Source: Mesorhizobium sp. M8A.F.Ca.ET.218.01.1.1
Lineage (GTDB): Bacteria > Pseudomonadota > Alphaproteobacteria > Rhizobiales > Rhizobiaceae
Reading direction: 5' to 3'
DNA length: 64,000 nt
Assembly (NCBI RefSeq): GCF_004791165.1
Contig: NZ_SRUZ01000002.1
Coordinates: 657,866-721,865, forward strand
Position numbers and translations under genes: made by a program. The notes under the pieces are model-generated. The model was not told the DNA's origin. It saw only the letters and a program-made list of their open reading frames with translations, and did not search any database. Positions 41,780 to 53,155 of the stretch are shown here, piece by piece. Numbering within the stretch: the stretch's first letter is position 1; each line of letters starts with the position of its first letter.

Positions 41780-44362
41780 TTAGGCGGGGACAGACGCCCT
41801 ACTGCGACGCCTGCCCGGCTTGTCCGTGTCTCGCTCGCCTGACGTTTCGGGTTCGGTCTCAATGATCTCGCCCGCCACCACGGCGCGGGTCCGCTCCAGC
41901 ATCGCGGGGATGTCCCGCGCGGGCAGCGGGCGGCTGAGCAGGAAGCCCTGCGCCTCGGTGCAGCCTTCTCTTCGGACCCGTTCCAGCTGCTCCACGGTCT
42001 CGACGCCCTCGGCGGTGGTCTGCATCCCGAGGCTGTTGCCGAGGCTCGTGACCGCTCGAATGATGGCGACGGAACTGTCGATATCTCCGGCGTCCGTGAT
42101 GAAGGATTGATCGATCTTGATCTTGTCGAATGGGAACGAGCGCAGATAGCTCAAGCTCGAATATCCGGTTCCGAAGTCGTCCATCGCGATATGAACGCCG
42201 AGCATGTGGATATGTTGCAGCATCGAGAGAGTCGCCTGGCTGTTGGCCAGCAGCACTGTCTCGGTGATCTCAAGCTCAAGCCGGCTGGGGGGCAGTCCCG
42301 AGATATCCAATGCCTCGACGATGGTGGAGAGCAAGCGCGCGTTGCGAAATTGCGCCGGGCACAGATTGACGGCGACCTTGATGCTACCGGGCCAGCTTGC
42401 CGCGTCGAGACAGGCTTGCTTGATAACCCATTCACCGATCGGGACGATGAGGCCGATGTCCTCGGCCAGCGGGATGAATTCTCCCGGGGATACGATGCCG
42501 CGCGTCGGGTGATGCCAGCGCAGCAGCGCCTCGAAGCAGCTGACCTCGCCGCGGTCGAGATTGAGGAGCGGTTGGTAGTAGATTTCGAACTGCTGCCGCA
42601 CCACCGCTTCGCGCAGGTCGAGTTCGAGAAACCGCCGCGCCTGCATGCGCGCATCCATTTCCGGTTCGAAGAACCTGTAGGTTCCGCGGCCTTCCGCCTT
42701 CGCCCGGTAGAGCGCCATGTCGCCGGTCTTGAGAAGTTGGTCGGCGTCAATGCCATCGTCCGGCGCGATCGAGATGCCGATGCTGGCGCTGATCATAACC
42801 CCGTGGCCATCGACGACATAAGGTGCGCTCAGCCCATCAATGACCCGTTGGGCAAGAGCTGTCGCCTCGACCGGCTGATCAACCGCGGTTTGAATGATCA
42901 CGAACTCATCGCCGCCGAGCCTTGCCACGGTGTCGCCTTCACGGGCCACCTGTTTCAGTCTGGCGGCGACCTCCTTCAGCAAGGCGTCGCCAACCGGGTG
43001 CCCCAGCGTGTCGTTGACCATCTTGAAATGATCGAGATCGAGGCAGTGGAAAGCAATCTTGCTACCATCACGCCGCATCTCGACCAAAGCCTCCTCGGCG
43101 CGTTCGCGGAACAATATGCGATTTGGAAGCTCGGTAAGTCCGTCGTGGCGCGCCATGTATGAAATCTTGGCTTCGCTCCGCCGCAAGTCGGTCACGTCAT
43201 GGTGAGTGGCAAGCCACCCGCCGCCCGGCAGTGGCTGATGGATGAGGTCGATGGTGCGTCCGTCCCTGAGTTCCACCAGGCTCACCGTCCGCTCTGCGCG
43301 ATCGATGGTCTCCGTCAGCTGCTGCACATACTTTTCCGGGTCATGGCCGGCATAGAGGCCCGCCGCGATCCGGAACCGCATCAAATCGATCCACGGCGTG
43401 CCGGGACGAGTCAGGGGCTCCGGCACATGGTAGAGATCGGCGTAGCTTTGGTTGCACAGAACCAGCCGCCTCTCCGCATCGAACATGCAAAGCCCTACGG
43501 GCATATTGGCGGCGGCCGCGGCCAATTGCTGCCGCTCCAGCTCGGCTTCTCGGGCCAAGGCATCGCTGCGCTCCAGGCTGGCCCGGTAGCCGGCAAAGGC
43601 CGAGAACAGCACTCCAACCTCGTCCTGCCGATCCCTTTTCAGCGCAATGAGACTCGAACGGCGCTCGCCCTGCGCCAAGCAACGCATCGCCTCGGTCACG
43701 GCGAGGATCGGCTTGCTGACATTGTGGCGTATCCAGGCGACAAGCCCACCAAGACACCCGGCGGCAAAAAGAACTGCCAGCCAAGTCAATCTTTGCGCAA
43801 CGGTGTAGGTCCTGTCCGCCATCACCGCCGCGGCCGTGCTGCGCTCGTTGGTGAGGGCCAGCAGGTCGTCCAATCGCTGCGTGGCGGCGGCAACGGTCGG
43901 GAGCGATACCGTCTCGAACTCCTTGACAGCCATTGTTCGCCCTCCTGTTTCGAGGAGCGGGAAAATCGATGTCAGGGAATCTTCGTAGGCCGTCCATAGG
44001 TTGACGAACTGGTCGAACAGCTGCTGCTCGGCCAGCGATCCGGCACTCCGGCGATAGGCGCGCCGACCTTGCAGTATTTCGTCGCTTTCCCTCGCCATCT
44101 CCTTCTCAATGCCGGCTATCTGCGCAGCCTCGGCAGTGCGCACGCGCAACGTCGCATAGAGCTGGTGTTCCGCGAGGTTGCGCTTCATCTCGCCGACGAT
44201 CTGGACCTGGGGCAACCAAACGCTGGTGATCTCGCTCGTGACCTTGTTGAGTGATCGCAGTTGCGCGACCCCAAATACTCCCACGGCCACGACGCACAGC
44301 AGCGCCAGCCCAAAGCCCAACGAGAGCTTGGTCCCGACGCTAATGTCCTTTAGCCCTCTCAT
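41780..44362 (-). CDS. GGDEF-EAL cyclic-di-GMP protein with periplasmic sensor
   Basis: An 860-residue inner-membrane signalling protein. Transmembrane helix 1 (residues about 13-33) and helix 2 (about 190-210) enclose a periplasmic four-helix-bundle-type sensor, followed by a HAMP-like linker (RHNVSKPILAVTEAM) and a PAS domain (about 280-395). The GGDEF domain has the intact active-site motif LGGDEFVI (about 477) and the allosteric-site region RDGSKIAFHCLDLD. The EAL domain has EALLRWHHP (about 607), ELEITETVLL and DDFGTGYSSLSYL with metal-binding acids. Both activities look potentially intact, so it could make or break c-di-GMP. It is monocistronic, with about 420 gene-free bases upstream. 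Confidence 0.93.
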   Translation of the reverse strand: MRGLKDISVGTKLSLGFGLALLCVVAVGVFGVAQLRSLNKVTSEITSVWLPQVQIVGEMKRNLAEHQLYATLRVRTAEAAQIAGIEKEMARESDEILQGRRAYRRSAGSLAEQQLFDQFVNLWTAYEDSLTSIFPLLETGGRTMAVKEFETVSLPTVAAATQRLDDLLALTNERSTAAAVMADRTYTVAQRLTWLAVLFAAGCLGGLVAWIRHNVSKPILAVTEAMRCLAQGERRSSLIALKRDRQDEVGVLFSAFAGYRASLERSDALAREAELERQQLAAAAANMPVGLCMFDAERRLVLCNQSYADLYHVPEPLTRPGTPWIDLMRFRIAAGLYAGHDPEKYVQQLTETIDRAERTVSLVELRDGRTIDLIHQPLPGGGWLATHHDVTDLRRSEAKISYMARHDGLTELPNRILFRERAEEALVEMRRDGSKIAFHCLDLDHFKMVNDTLGHPVGDALLKEVAARLKQVAREGDTVARLGGDEFVIIQTAVDQPVEATALAQRVIDGLSAPYVVDGHGVMISASIGISIAPDDGIDADQLLKTGDMALYRAKAEGRGTYRFFEPEMDARMQARRFLELDLREAVVRQQFEIYYQPLLNLDRGEVSCFEALLRWHHPTRGIVSPGEFIPLAEDIGLIVPIGEWVIKQACLDAASWPGSIKVAVNLCPAQFRNARLLSTIVEALDISGLPPSRLELEITETVLLANSQATLSMLQHIHMLGVHIAMDDFGTGYSSLSYLRSFPFDKIKIDQSFITDAGDIDSSVAIIRAVTSLGNSLGMQTTAEGVETVEQLERVRREGCTEAQGFLLSRPLPARDIPAMLERTRAVVAGEIIETEPETSGERDTDKPGRRRSRASVPA

Positions 44363-44784
44363 CTAGAAAACTGCAAACGCAAGACCAGTCCTCGTCAAAT
44401 AGCATCGAGCTTTAGCGAATAGTAAAAGTATTCCTAGTGTCGCGTCTAAGGTATTAATGCTGGCTTAAGACTGCGTAATCCCCTAGAGGATCGACCAAAC
44501 CACGTTGTAAAAGGCCGGCGGATGAAGCTCACCGATTTCCATATGATCCGATGACGGGCCTACAATGAGATCGAGGTGCTCGCACCTAGTCTTGGAAGCC
44601 GCTTGCAGCTTCTTTCACCGCACCGTGGGATCGGCCTTCGATCCCCTTCGAATGTAGCGAGGCCAGCCCATATTATGCACGACGATGGGGCTTTGAGGCT
44701 GGCAGTCGAATCTATGATCGGCAGTGTTCATCAGCCGAGGAAGGAGCGCCGCGGCGCGCGCCGAGGCGGTGCGCGAACTCGAGC
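44363..44784. other. Gap; promoter side of the GGDEF-EAL gene and decayed start of the effector relic
   Basis: The first 100 bases are AT-rich and probably hold the GGDEF-EAL promoter. At about 44,730-44,780 a coding-like stretch (ARAEAVRELE) in another frame seems to belong to the lost upstream part of the effector-like gene. No type III (tts) promoter box was recognised. Confidence 0.4.
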
Positions 44785-47700
44785 GTGATCGCCGAGATCG
44801 AGGCGAAGGAGCCGCTCGAAGCGCTCGACACCTTCATGGCGCAGAACGCATCGATGATCCAGGCCCAGCATGCAGCCTCCAGCTTCGATGTCCATCGGGT
44901 CCTTCAGGCCATGGACCACGAGCCGAGACCGCCGCAAGGCGATGCCGGACTGATGCGGCTGCCGGTGGTCGACATGCAAGGCCGGCCGCTGGCCAGCGAA
45001 GCCGAGTTGCGCTATTCCATTTTCCACCGCTTGACCTCGGGCGCGGTGAAGGTGGTGGCGGTGCAGCTAAAGGGAACTCCGACTGGAGCCATGCTGACAC
45101 GCACGTTCACCGTGGAGGGCGTGCCCTACCGCATGGACCTGTTCGGCGGCAGCAAACTGAAGCCGCCGCAAAAGAGCCTGAACCAGCTTGCCTCTCACCT
45201 GCCTTTCACGGCCGCAGAGGCCCCAAGCGGCAAGCTTTTGGCGATCCCCTATGCCGAGACGGCTCCGGGTACGGCCTTTGAGCAGCTGTCGCGGGCCTGG
45301 GCGCCGTTCAAGGAAGCCTATTACTATACCCAGCGCCGCGGATTTGCCGCGCCGCCGGGCATCCCCGACATTGGCCCCCATGATTATGCGCTGGAAGGGT
45401 GCTTCAAGCTGTCCCTTCTGCCCGACCATCCCGCAGGCGCAGTGCATCCCTTCCGGTTCGAGGGGCGAGACGGCGAGATCGCCTTGCGGCCGCATGACGG
45501 CTGCGGCTTCATTAGGGCCTCACTGGCCGAGCGCATGCCGTCCATTGCCCGGGCTCGCCACGACGCTCCCGAGCGGATGCCTGCCTATGCCGATAAAAGG
45601 CAATCGGCGGTACCGCCCTCGGCGCTGCAACATTATCCGCGTAGCGTCGAGGTAGCACAGGAGACCCGCGAGAAGGCTCAGGCTTGGCTCGAAACCCATC
45701 AAAGCCTCACCGCCGAGGAGCTGTTCCGGACGGTCACGGGCGGGCATATCGAGGGTTCGAGCGCTATCGCCGTGCCGTCCAGCGACGAATGCCTGCATGT
45801 GCCGACGGGCAAGAGCAAGACCTTGACCCGTGACGCTGGCGTGCTTGTCGGACGCTCCCCCTATGACAAGCCCAACCTGCGCCCGTTCGCCGCCGACCGG
45901 GTCAGGTCGGCGCGCGATGGCGACCGGACCGCGGCGTTCCTGGATCGGTGCGTGGCCTTCCAATATAGCTTCAACTTCGCGCACAGGTCGGGGGCTGGGC
46001 TTGCCGCCGACGATCCGACCTTCTTTGCCAAAGGCATCTTGATCGTTGTGCCCGACGAAATGTGGCCGGCGGACTTCGCCGAGCGCGGGGTCGTGATGTC
46101 TGCCGAGGACGTAAAGTGCCATTCGTACTGGCTGGAGGAAAAGGACCGGGTCAAGGCCGACACCGCGCTCGAGTGCGTCGGCATCCTGCAGGCGACGGAG
46201 GTGTTCGCGCCCGGCTCTTTGGTTGCGGTTCCAAGCGTCGAACAAAAAATGCTCGACGGCGATTTTGATGGCGACACCGTCGTCATCATTGGCGACCAGC
46301 CTCGCCTTTACGAGCATGTGCGCCAGTTCGACGCGCAGCTGCAGGCGCGCGGCATCGCCTCGATGAAGCCGCCGAAGTCGCACACGCCGGCCATTGAGAA
46401 AAGCGGCTACCAGTTCACCCGGTCCAAGCAGATCCTGTCGGCCACCGGGCTGGTGCTGGAGACCTACAGCTGCCTGCAGCGCAACGTGCTGGCGCAGCCG
46501 CTGGAGGCGCAACGCTGGTTTGCCGAGCGTGCCATCTTCGGCACCTACGAGGGCATTCATAATGAGCTCAAGGCCGACATCCGCGCACTGTTGCAGGAAG
46601 ATCGGCCGGATGGCCAGGCCCTCCATGAGCTCATCGCCAGGGCGAGGGAAGACAGCAAGGCCGCCAGGCATCCGGTGGCCTGCGAACTGGCCGCGTTGTT
46701 AGTGGCCGAGCTCCAGGACTGGAACCTGCAGCTCAATAGCGAGCCGGCTCATGAGCAGTCGGAAGTCAAGCTGCATGAAAGCGCCATCAATCTGTTGAGC
46801 GTCGGCATCAAGGTCGGCACTGACGCCTACAAGTCCGATACCGGTGCGCGGGTGTTCATGCAAAAAACCACCGAATTGCAGCGGCTCTTGGAGCAGAGGC
46901 CGGGCTTCAAGTCGGCGCCATATGTCAAGGCGCAGGCGGCAAAGCTCCACCAGGGCCGGTTCGACGTCGATGGCAGCCTGGCGGATCTGAAGGACAACCC
47001 CACGCTGGCGGCATCGGTCATGGAGGCCTCGATCAGACTCGCCGTCGAAAAGCGCATTCTGCTCAGCGCCTTAGCAATCTCGGCCGAAGACGACCGCGCC
47101 AGCACGATAACGCTGAGCAGCGAACAGGCCCTTGAGCGGGCCAGGCTCGAAGCCGCCCCCGCCGAAGCGCAAGAAAGCGCGATTACCAAAAATTGTGCAT
47201 GCGGTTGCCGAGCTTTTGCGGCAGGACGGCATCGAGGTGAAGGTGCCGCATCTTGACCAACGGTCGGGCGGGCAGGTCTGGATAGCCGACGAGTTGACCG
47301 GCCAGAGCGTGAGCACGGCGCCGGAGGCCCAACTGGTCACCAATGCCGTGCGCCATGTCTTCGAGATCCCGGACGAGGCTTTTACGCGCGCCTTCAGGAA
47401 GGCGGCACTGGCCTTCGAGGAGCGGGACTGCAGCGAGGTCGAGACCACCAACTGGGTCATCAGGATGGACAGGCCGCGGTTACGCGGCGTTCACACGACG
47501 TTCAGAACCGCGCAGAACTATCGCTTCGAGGTCGAGTTCCCTACGCCGGCCAGTTATCGGGCCGAGCTCGCGCACCGCGCGCAGAGCTCACAGCTAGTCC
47601 CCATTCCCCGTGGTGCCTGGGAGATATTACACTGGGACTCGTCAGGAGAAAGCAGGTCGAGGGCGGCAGGGACCTCCAGGTCGCCCATCGTCGCAAGACA

Positions 47701-48578
47701 ACAGATTGCGGTCGCTCGCTCGCCGCAAGCCGGCGAGATCCTCGCGGCCCTCGGTACGCGGCCGGTCGTGCTCGTCGGCATGCCGGCGAGCGGCAAGTCG
47801 ACCATCGGCGCCCAGCTTGCCAAGGAGTTGGGGGTGGAGTTTGTCGACATCGATAAGCATATCGTCGCCGATCACGGCAATCTGATGGAGATGTTCGCCG
47901 ACCCTGGCCGTGGCGAGGCGCACTTCAGGGACCTGGAGACCAAAGAGCTCGCCAAGCAGCTGGAGAGAGGCCCCATCGTCATCGCAACCGGCGGCGGCTG
48001 CTTTGGCAAGGAGTCCAATCAAGCCCTGATTCTTAATAAGGCGAGGTCGATCTGGCTCGACACCCGAGCTGAAAGAGCTCCGCAGGCGCCTCGAGAGGGA
48101 CACCAGCCGGCCGCTGCTGCAAGGCGCCGACATCGAGCAGAAGGTTGACCAGCTGTACGAAGAGCGCAGTCCGTTCTACCAAAAGGCCGATATCAGGTTG
48201 CCCCTCGTCCCGCCCTTTCAAAAAGACAAGAAGGACGCCCGCATTTGCGTGAAGGAACTCTACGCTTTCCTGTGCAGCGACAGAGAAGCCGCTCTGCCCG
48301 CTGCCGAGATATCACATGTCTCCGGTGCTTCCGGCACCGCCATCAGCATGTCCCCAACAGCTCAGCGCATGCACGATGATCATCACAACGGCTACGATTG
48401 CGGGGGCGGCGTCGTGGAAACCATCCAGGCGCCGGCGGCACTATTGAGTGAAAGGGAACGGCCGCCGCTCCTCGACACCCTCACCGCCGACCCGCAGCCT
48501 TTGCTGGCCGGCAATAACGCACGAGCGAATTTAGCGTCTTCCACGAGAAGCAGGGAACGCTCAAGTCGAGGACGATAG
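44785..48578 (+). pseudogene. Type III effector-like protein (Mlr6361/Skwp-XopAD type C-terminal part), split over three frames
   Basis: Three consecutive plus-strand frames together read as one protein of about 1260 residues. Frame A runs from 44785 to about 47,195 and contains KMLDGDFDGDTVVIIGD (about residue 490), which resembles the catalytic DxDGD loop of two-barrel RNA polymerases. Frame B runs to about 48,070 and holds a shikimate-kinase domain: VGMPASGKSTIGAQLAKEL (Walker A), FVDIDKHI, GEAHFRDLETKEL, IATGGGCFGK. Frame C completes the kinase lid and tail (ELKELRRRLERDTSRPLLQ, DQLYEERSPFY) to a stop at 48578. I recall that the Mesorhizobium effector Mlr6361 has a C-terminal shikimate-kinase-like domain after N-terminal repeats. 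Here the N-terminal repeats are missing and two shifts break the rest, so it is probably a relic. GTG 44785 is only the first in-frame start. Confidence 0.65.
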
Positions 48579-48983
48579 CTTAGGCGTCGCAGGTTTGGTG
48601 CAGGGTGCGGGTTCGCACCGAATGCTAATAAAAGTGGGAAACGCATGCATAAGTCGTGAGAAGCCTGATGGCCGAGTTGATCCGGCCTGGATGACACAAA
48701 CGTACAAAGACGAACCGCCGGTGCCGGGTCGCGCGCCAAATCCTGGTGATCGACCGGAAAGGATCAGCTCCGAGTCTAAACGGCATCGTCAACTTAATGA
48801 AGCGCGGATACTATGACAGAGTGACCCAATCCACCGCCGCGCCATTGCGTCGGTTTCGACAGATAAGATGGATTGGGCAGGCGAGCTCAAAAGAGCGATT
48901 GTAAATCGCAGTTGTAGCAGTGTAACAAACTGCGTAACAAAAAGCGCGAAAAGATTAGCATTTTCAGCAGGATAGGCGTGAAA
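48579..48983. other. Gap left of the tRNA-Ser-like sequence
   Basis: I see no gene here. The stretch at 48,900-48,980 is AT-rich relative to the surroundings and contains a direct repeat of gtaacaaa, as often seen beside attachment sites. No integrase gene is present in the window. Confidence 0.4.
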
Positions 48984-49004
48984 CCGAATCCCTCCCTCTC
49001 CGCC
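48984..49004 (+). other. Probable attachment site: 3' end of a tRNA-Ser gene
   Basis: The sequence ccgaatccctccctctccgcca, split here as ccgaatccc and tccctctccgcca, matches the T-arm end, acceptor strand and CCA of an alphaproteobacterial tRNA-Ser gene. The rest of a tRNA is not found upstream, so this is a fragment of the kind left at one end of an island that integrates into a tRNA 3' end. Accessory, decayed DNA lies to the left and core-like genes lie to the right. Confidence 0.6.
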
Positions 49005-49221
49005 ACAACATCAATAACAACCGTCGCATGCCCACAAAAAGTCCGGAAGCCGAGGCCGCCGGGCTAATTCGTTTCGCTTGCATAATGATATTACTTCGCT
49101 TAACCGGATTTTGATTAACCAGTTGTGGTCCGCGAGATCACTGCTAAAACCGTCTTGACCGCCCCCGTCCGGGTTCGATGACGCCATATCGAGGGGATTC
49201 ATAGATTCCCGGTTTCGATCT

Positions 49222-49389
49222 ATGTTGCTCGGCATGGAACGCACTTTCGACATTCCTGCTGTCCTGAGAGCCCCGCCAGCGTGTTTGCGCGAGCGCTACG
49301 GCGCCTTTGTCATCCGCATTGCCGAAAGCCTCGCCGCGGGCCTTGCGATCGGCGTGGGCTTCGCCATCGTGCGCGCCTTGGCGGGTTAG
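49222..49389 (+). CDS. Small putative membrane protein, 55 residues
   Basis: From ATG 49222 (or 49234) a 55-residue frame ends with a clear hydrophobic helix (IAESLAAGLAIGVGFAIVRA) after a charged N-terminus (MERTFDIPAVLRA). Its stop lies 3 bases before the next gene's GTG, suggesting a two-gene unit. I know no family. The ribosome-binding site is weak. Confidence 0.45.
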   Translation: MLLGMERTFDIPAVLRAPPACLRERYGAFVIRIAESLAAGLAIGVGFAIVRALAG

Positions 49390-49392
49390 AAA

Positions 49393-49827
49393 GTGGTGCG
49401 GGTATTGCCGGTCTACACCCCAGAAGATTACCCACTTATCCGGCAACTTCCTGGTGCCGATGATATGCCCCCGACTTGGGAAGAGTGGCACGCGAATTTC
49501 GATGCGACGCATATGGAGAGCTTGGAGGGGCTAAGCTACGCTACCATGCGCATCAAGCCCGACTTGTTCAAAGTTTGGTTGGACACCAATTCGCAGGTCG
49601 CTTCGGAAGACTCCAGACAACTCTACGCCCAAGAGTTGCTTGATGCGTGCAAGGCGAAATCTGAAACTCGCCAAGAGGACGAACGTGCCCGACGGTTGAT
49701 CGCTCGCATGGCGAACGACCCGCTCCCCACTGACCCCCTGATGTATAAATTGGCTGAGGTCGGTGCGCTGTTCATGATCGTGATGGCGATCGTTTCAGCC
49801 GCGTTGATCATACTGGCGAGGCGCTGA
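49393..49827 (+). CDS. Hypothetical tail-anchored membrane protein, 144 residues
   Basis: A soluble acidic domain of about 115 residues (VYTPEDYPLIRQLPGADDMP; DSRQLYAQELLDACKA) is followed by one C-terminal membrane helix (ALFMIVMAIVSAALIILA) and two arginines. The start is a GTG at 49393 (or the next codon, also GTG). It is closely spaced after the 55-residue gene. The family is not recognised. It would sit in the inner membrane with its N-terminal domain in the cytoplasm. Confidence 0.6.
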   Translation: MVRVLPVYTPEDYPLIRQLPGADDMPPTWEEWHANFDATHMESLEGLSYATMRIKPDLFKVWLDTNSQVASEDSRQLYAQELLDACKAKSETRQEDERARRLIARMANDPLPTDPLMYKLAEVGALFMIVMAIVSAALIILARR

Positions 49828-50449
49828 CGTGGTCGCGCTAAGGATACCTCCTATTTCATTCATTCGGATAACTTCGCTTCTATTGGAGGAAGGCGCATGA
49901 TCATCCTGGCCAGCGGGATGCCGTGCCCCCTACCAGTCTCTCGCCGGTTAGGCTCGGCGCCATCAGGCAACTCTTGCAAGGACGCCGAGCCGCTGCATCG
50001 CTATCGGGCCGGCGCTGCTCTGGTGGACGAGGCCACGTAGCCGTTCGCGCCTTCATAATCCTCTGCCGGACTAACCTGAGCATCCAATTTAGCCGATACC
50101 TGCGCTCGCGCCTTGATTACGCGATGCTGAGTTGGCGCAATAATGAGGGGCGGGTTTTGCGTAGATTCCGACACGTCGCTGCGGCGGCGCATGATCACTA
50201 ACCTATTGGCGTCGCCGCCTTGGCAATCCTCATCCCGCTCTACATCGTCCTCAAATGACAATCCCATAGAAACGCCTCAGATCCCGTCTGCCGAAGACGC
50301 ATGTCGTCGTCTGGGAGAAGAGAGCGGGTGGGTAAGTTCGATCCGCAAACAATCGGTACACCGTCGGAAGTATGGCGGTGGCCGTCGTTTCGGCGGAGGC
50401 GGGGTAGCCTAACAGCAGCTGAAGGCAGTCCCATCGCCAAGCCTGATCC
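49828..50449. other. Gap without a supportable gene
   Basis: No clear gene is present. A short hydrophobic stretch at about 50,200-50,258 (IGVAALAILIPLYIVLK before a stop) could be the end of a lost membrane protein. Confidence 0.35.
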
Positions 50450-52294
<1,845 letters not shown>

Positions 52295-52498
52295 CAGGCG
52301 GCCGCCGGACTGGGAACGGCTTTTCGTGGATTGGAGAGGATAGGCAAACCGGTCAAAGCGACCTCCGGGTGAGGGCCTGGAGTAGCGCAGCCTTCATCCG
52401 ATCACAACGGTCGATATCGCCGATCTGCACCAGTGCCGCGCACGACCGCCTGACAGGTCAGACTAAGGTGATACAGAGATATAGCTCCCTCCCAGGCA

Positions 52499-52942
52499 TC
52501 ACTCGCCGCTGCCGCCTTGCTCCAATTCGTCATAATAGCGCTGGGCGGCCTTGCCCTTCTCCAACCGATATGTCTCGGACCGGCGATCGAATTCGGCCTT
52601 GAGAGCCTTCGACAGTTGCAGCGCATGGAAGCAATAGCCGGTAAGGACCGCCAGCAGCATGATAAACAGGCCTATCGGCAATTGGCCATCGCTCAGCATG
52701 AGGATGCCGATGACGGCTTCCAGCAGCGTGGCGAGAGCCGCCATGACCGTCAGGAAAATCTTCGCCGGCCTTGACCCTTTCAGGAAGTAGTAGCCACCGA
52801 TGACGTAGGCCACGCTTGAGGCGGAACCCACAATATTCGGCGAATGTCCAAAGGCCAGCAGGACGATCGCGGACAGGATGCCGATCGCGCCGGTTACTAA
52901 GAAAATGCCGGCCACTGCCAGCATGTGGTGTTTTCCGCTCAT
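52499..52942 (-). CDS. Conserved integral membrane protein, 147 residues
   Basis: Four hydrophobic helices are evident (VAGIFLVTGAIGILSAIVLL; VAYVIGGYYFL; IFLTVMAALATLLEAVIGIL; GLFIMLLAVLTGYCFHALQL), followed by a charged cytoplasmic tail (EFDRRSETYRLEKGKAAQRY). The ATG at 52942 follows AAGGGGG. A longer frame upstream has no family-like sequence. The function is unknown. Confidence 0.7.
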   Translation of the reverse strand: MSGKHHMLAVAGIFLVTGAIGILSAIVLLAFGHSPNIVGSASSVAYVIGGYYFLKGSRPAKIFLTVMAALATLLEAVIGILMLSDGQLPIGLFIMLLAVLTGYCFHALQLSKALKAEFDRRSETYRLEKGKAAQRYYDELEQGGSGE

Positions 52943-53155
52943 TCGAACCCCCTTGGTGTCGAACTCTTGCCCGTCCAGCATTGCAGCATGCAACCAAGGA
53001 TTGCACAAGGCCTGCCGCACCACCTTCTGCAAAATCGCCAACGCCGCTTATGGCATCGGGGCATCGTCGCGCCTCCTTCCCCAACGACACCATCGCTCCC
53101 GCTGGATTCCTTCGCTCTGCGATGTAAACTTGGCCAATCAGGCCGGGAGGGCACG

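Noticed and set aside
42107-43162. 351-residue plus-strand open frame
   Set aside because: It lies wholly antisense to the GGDEF-EAL gene, whose motifs are intact; long antisense frames are expected in GC-rich DNA.
44363-44784. Possible tts box (type III regulator site) before the effector relic
   Set aside because: No sequence close enough to the consensus could be picked out by eye.
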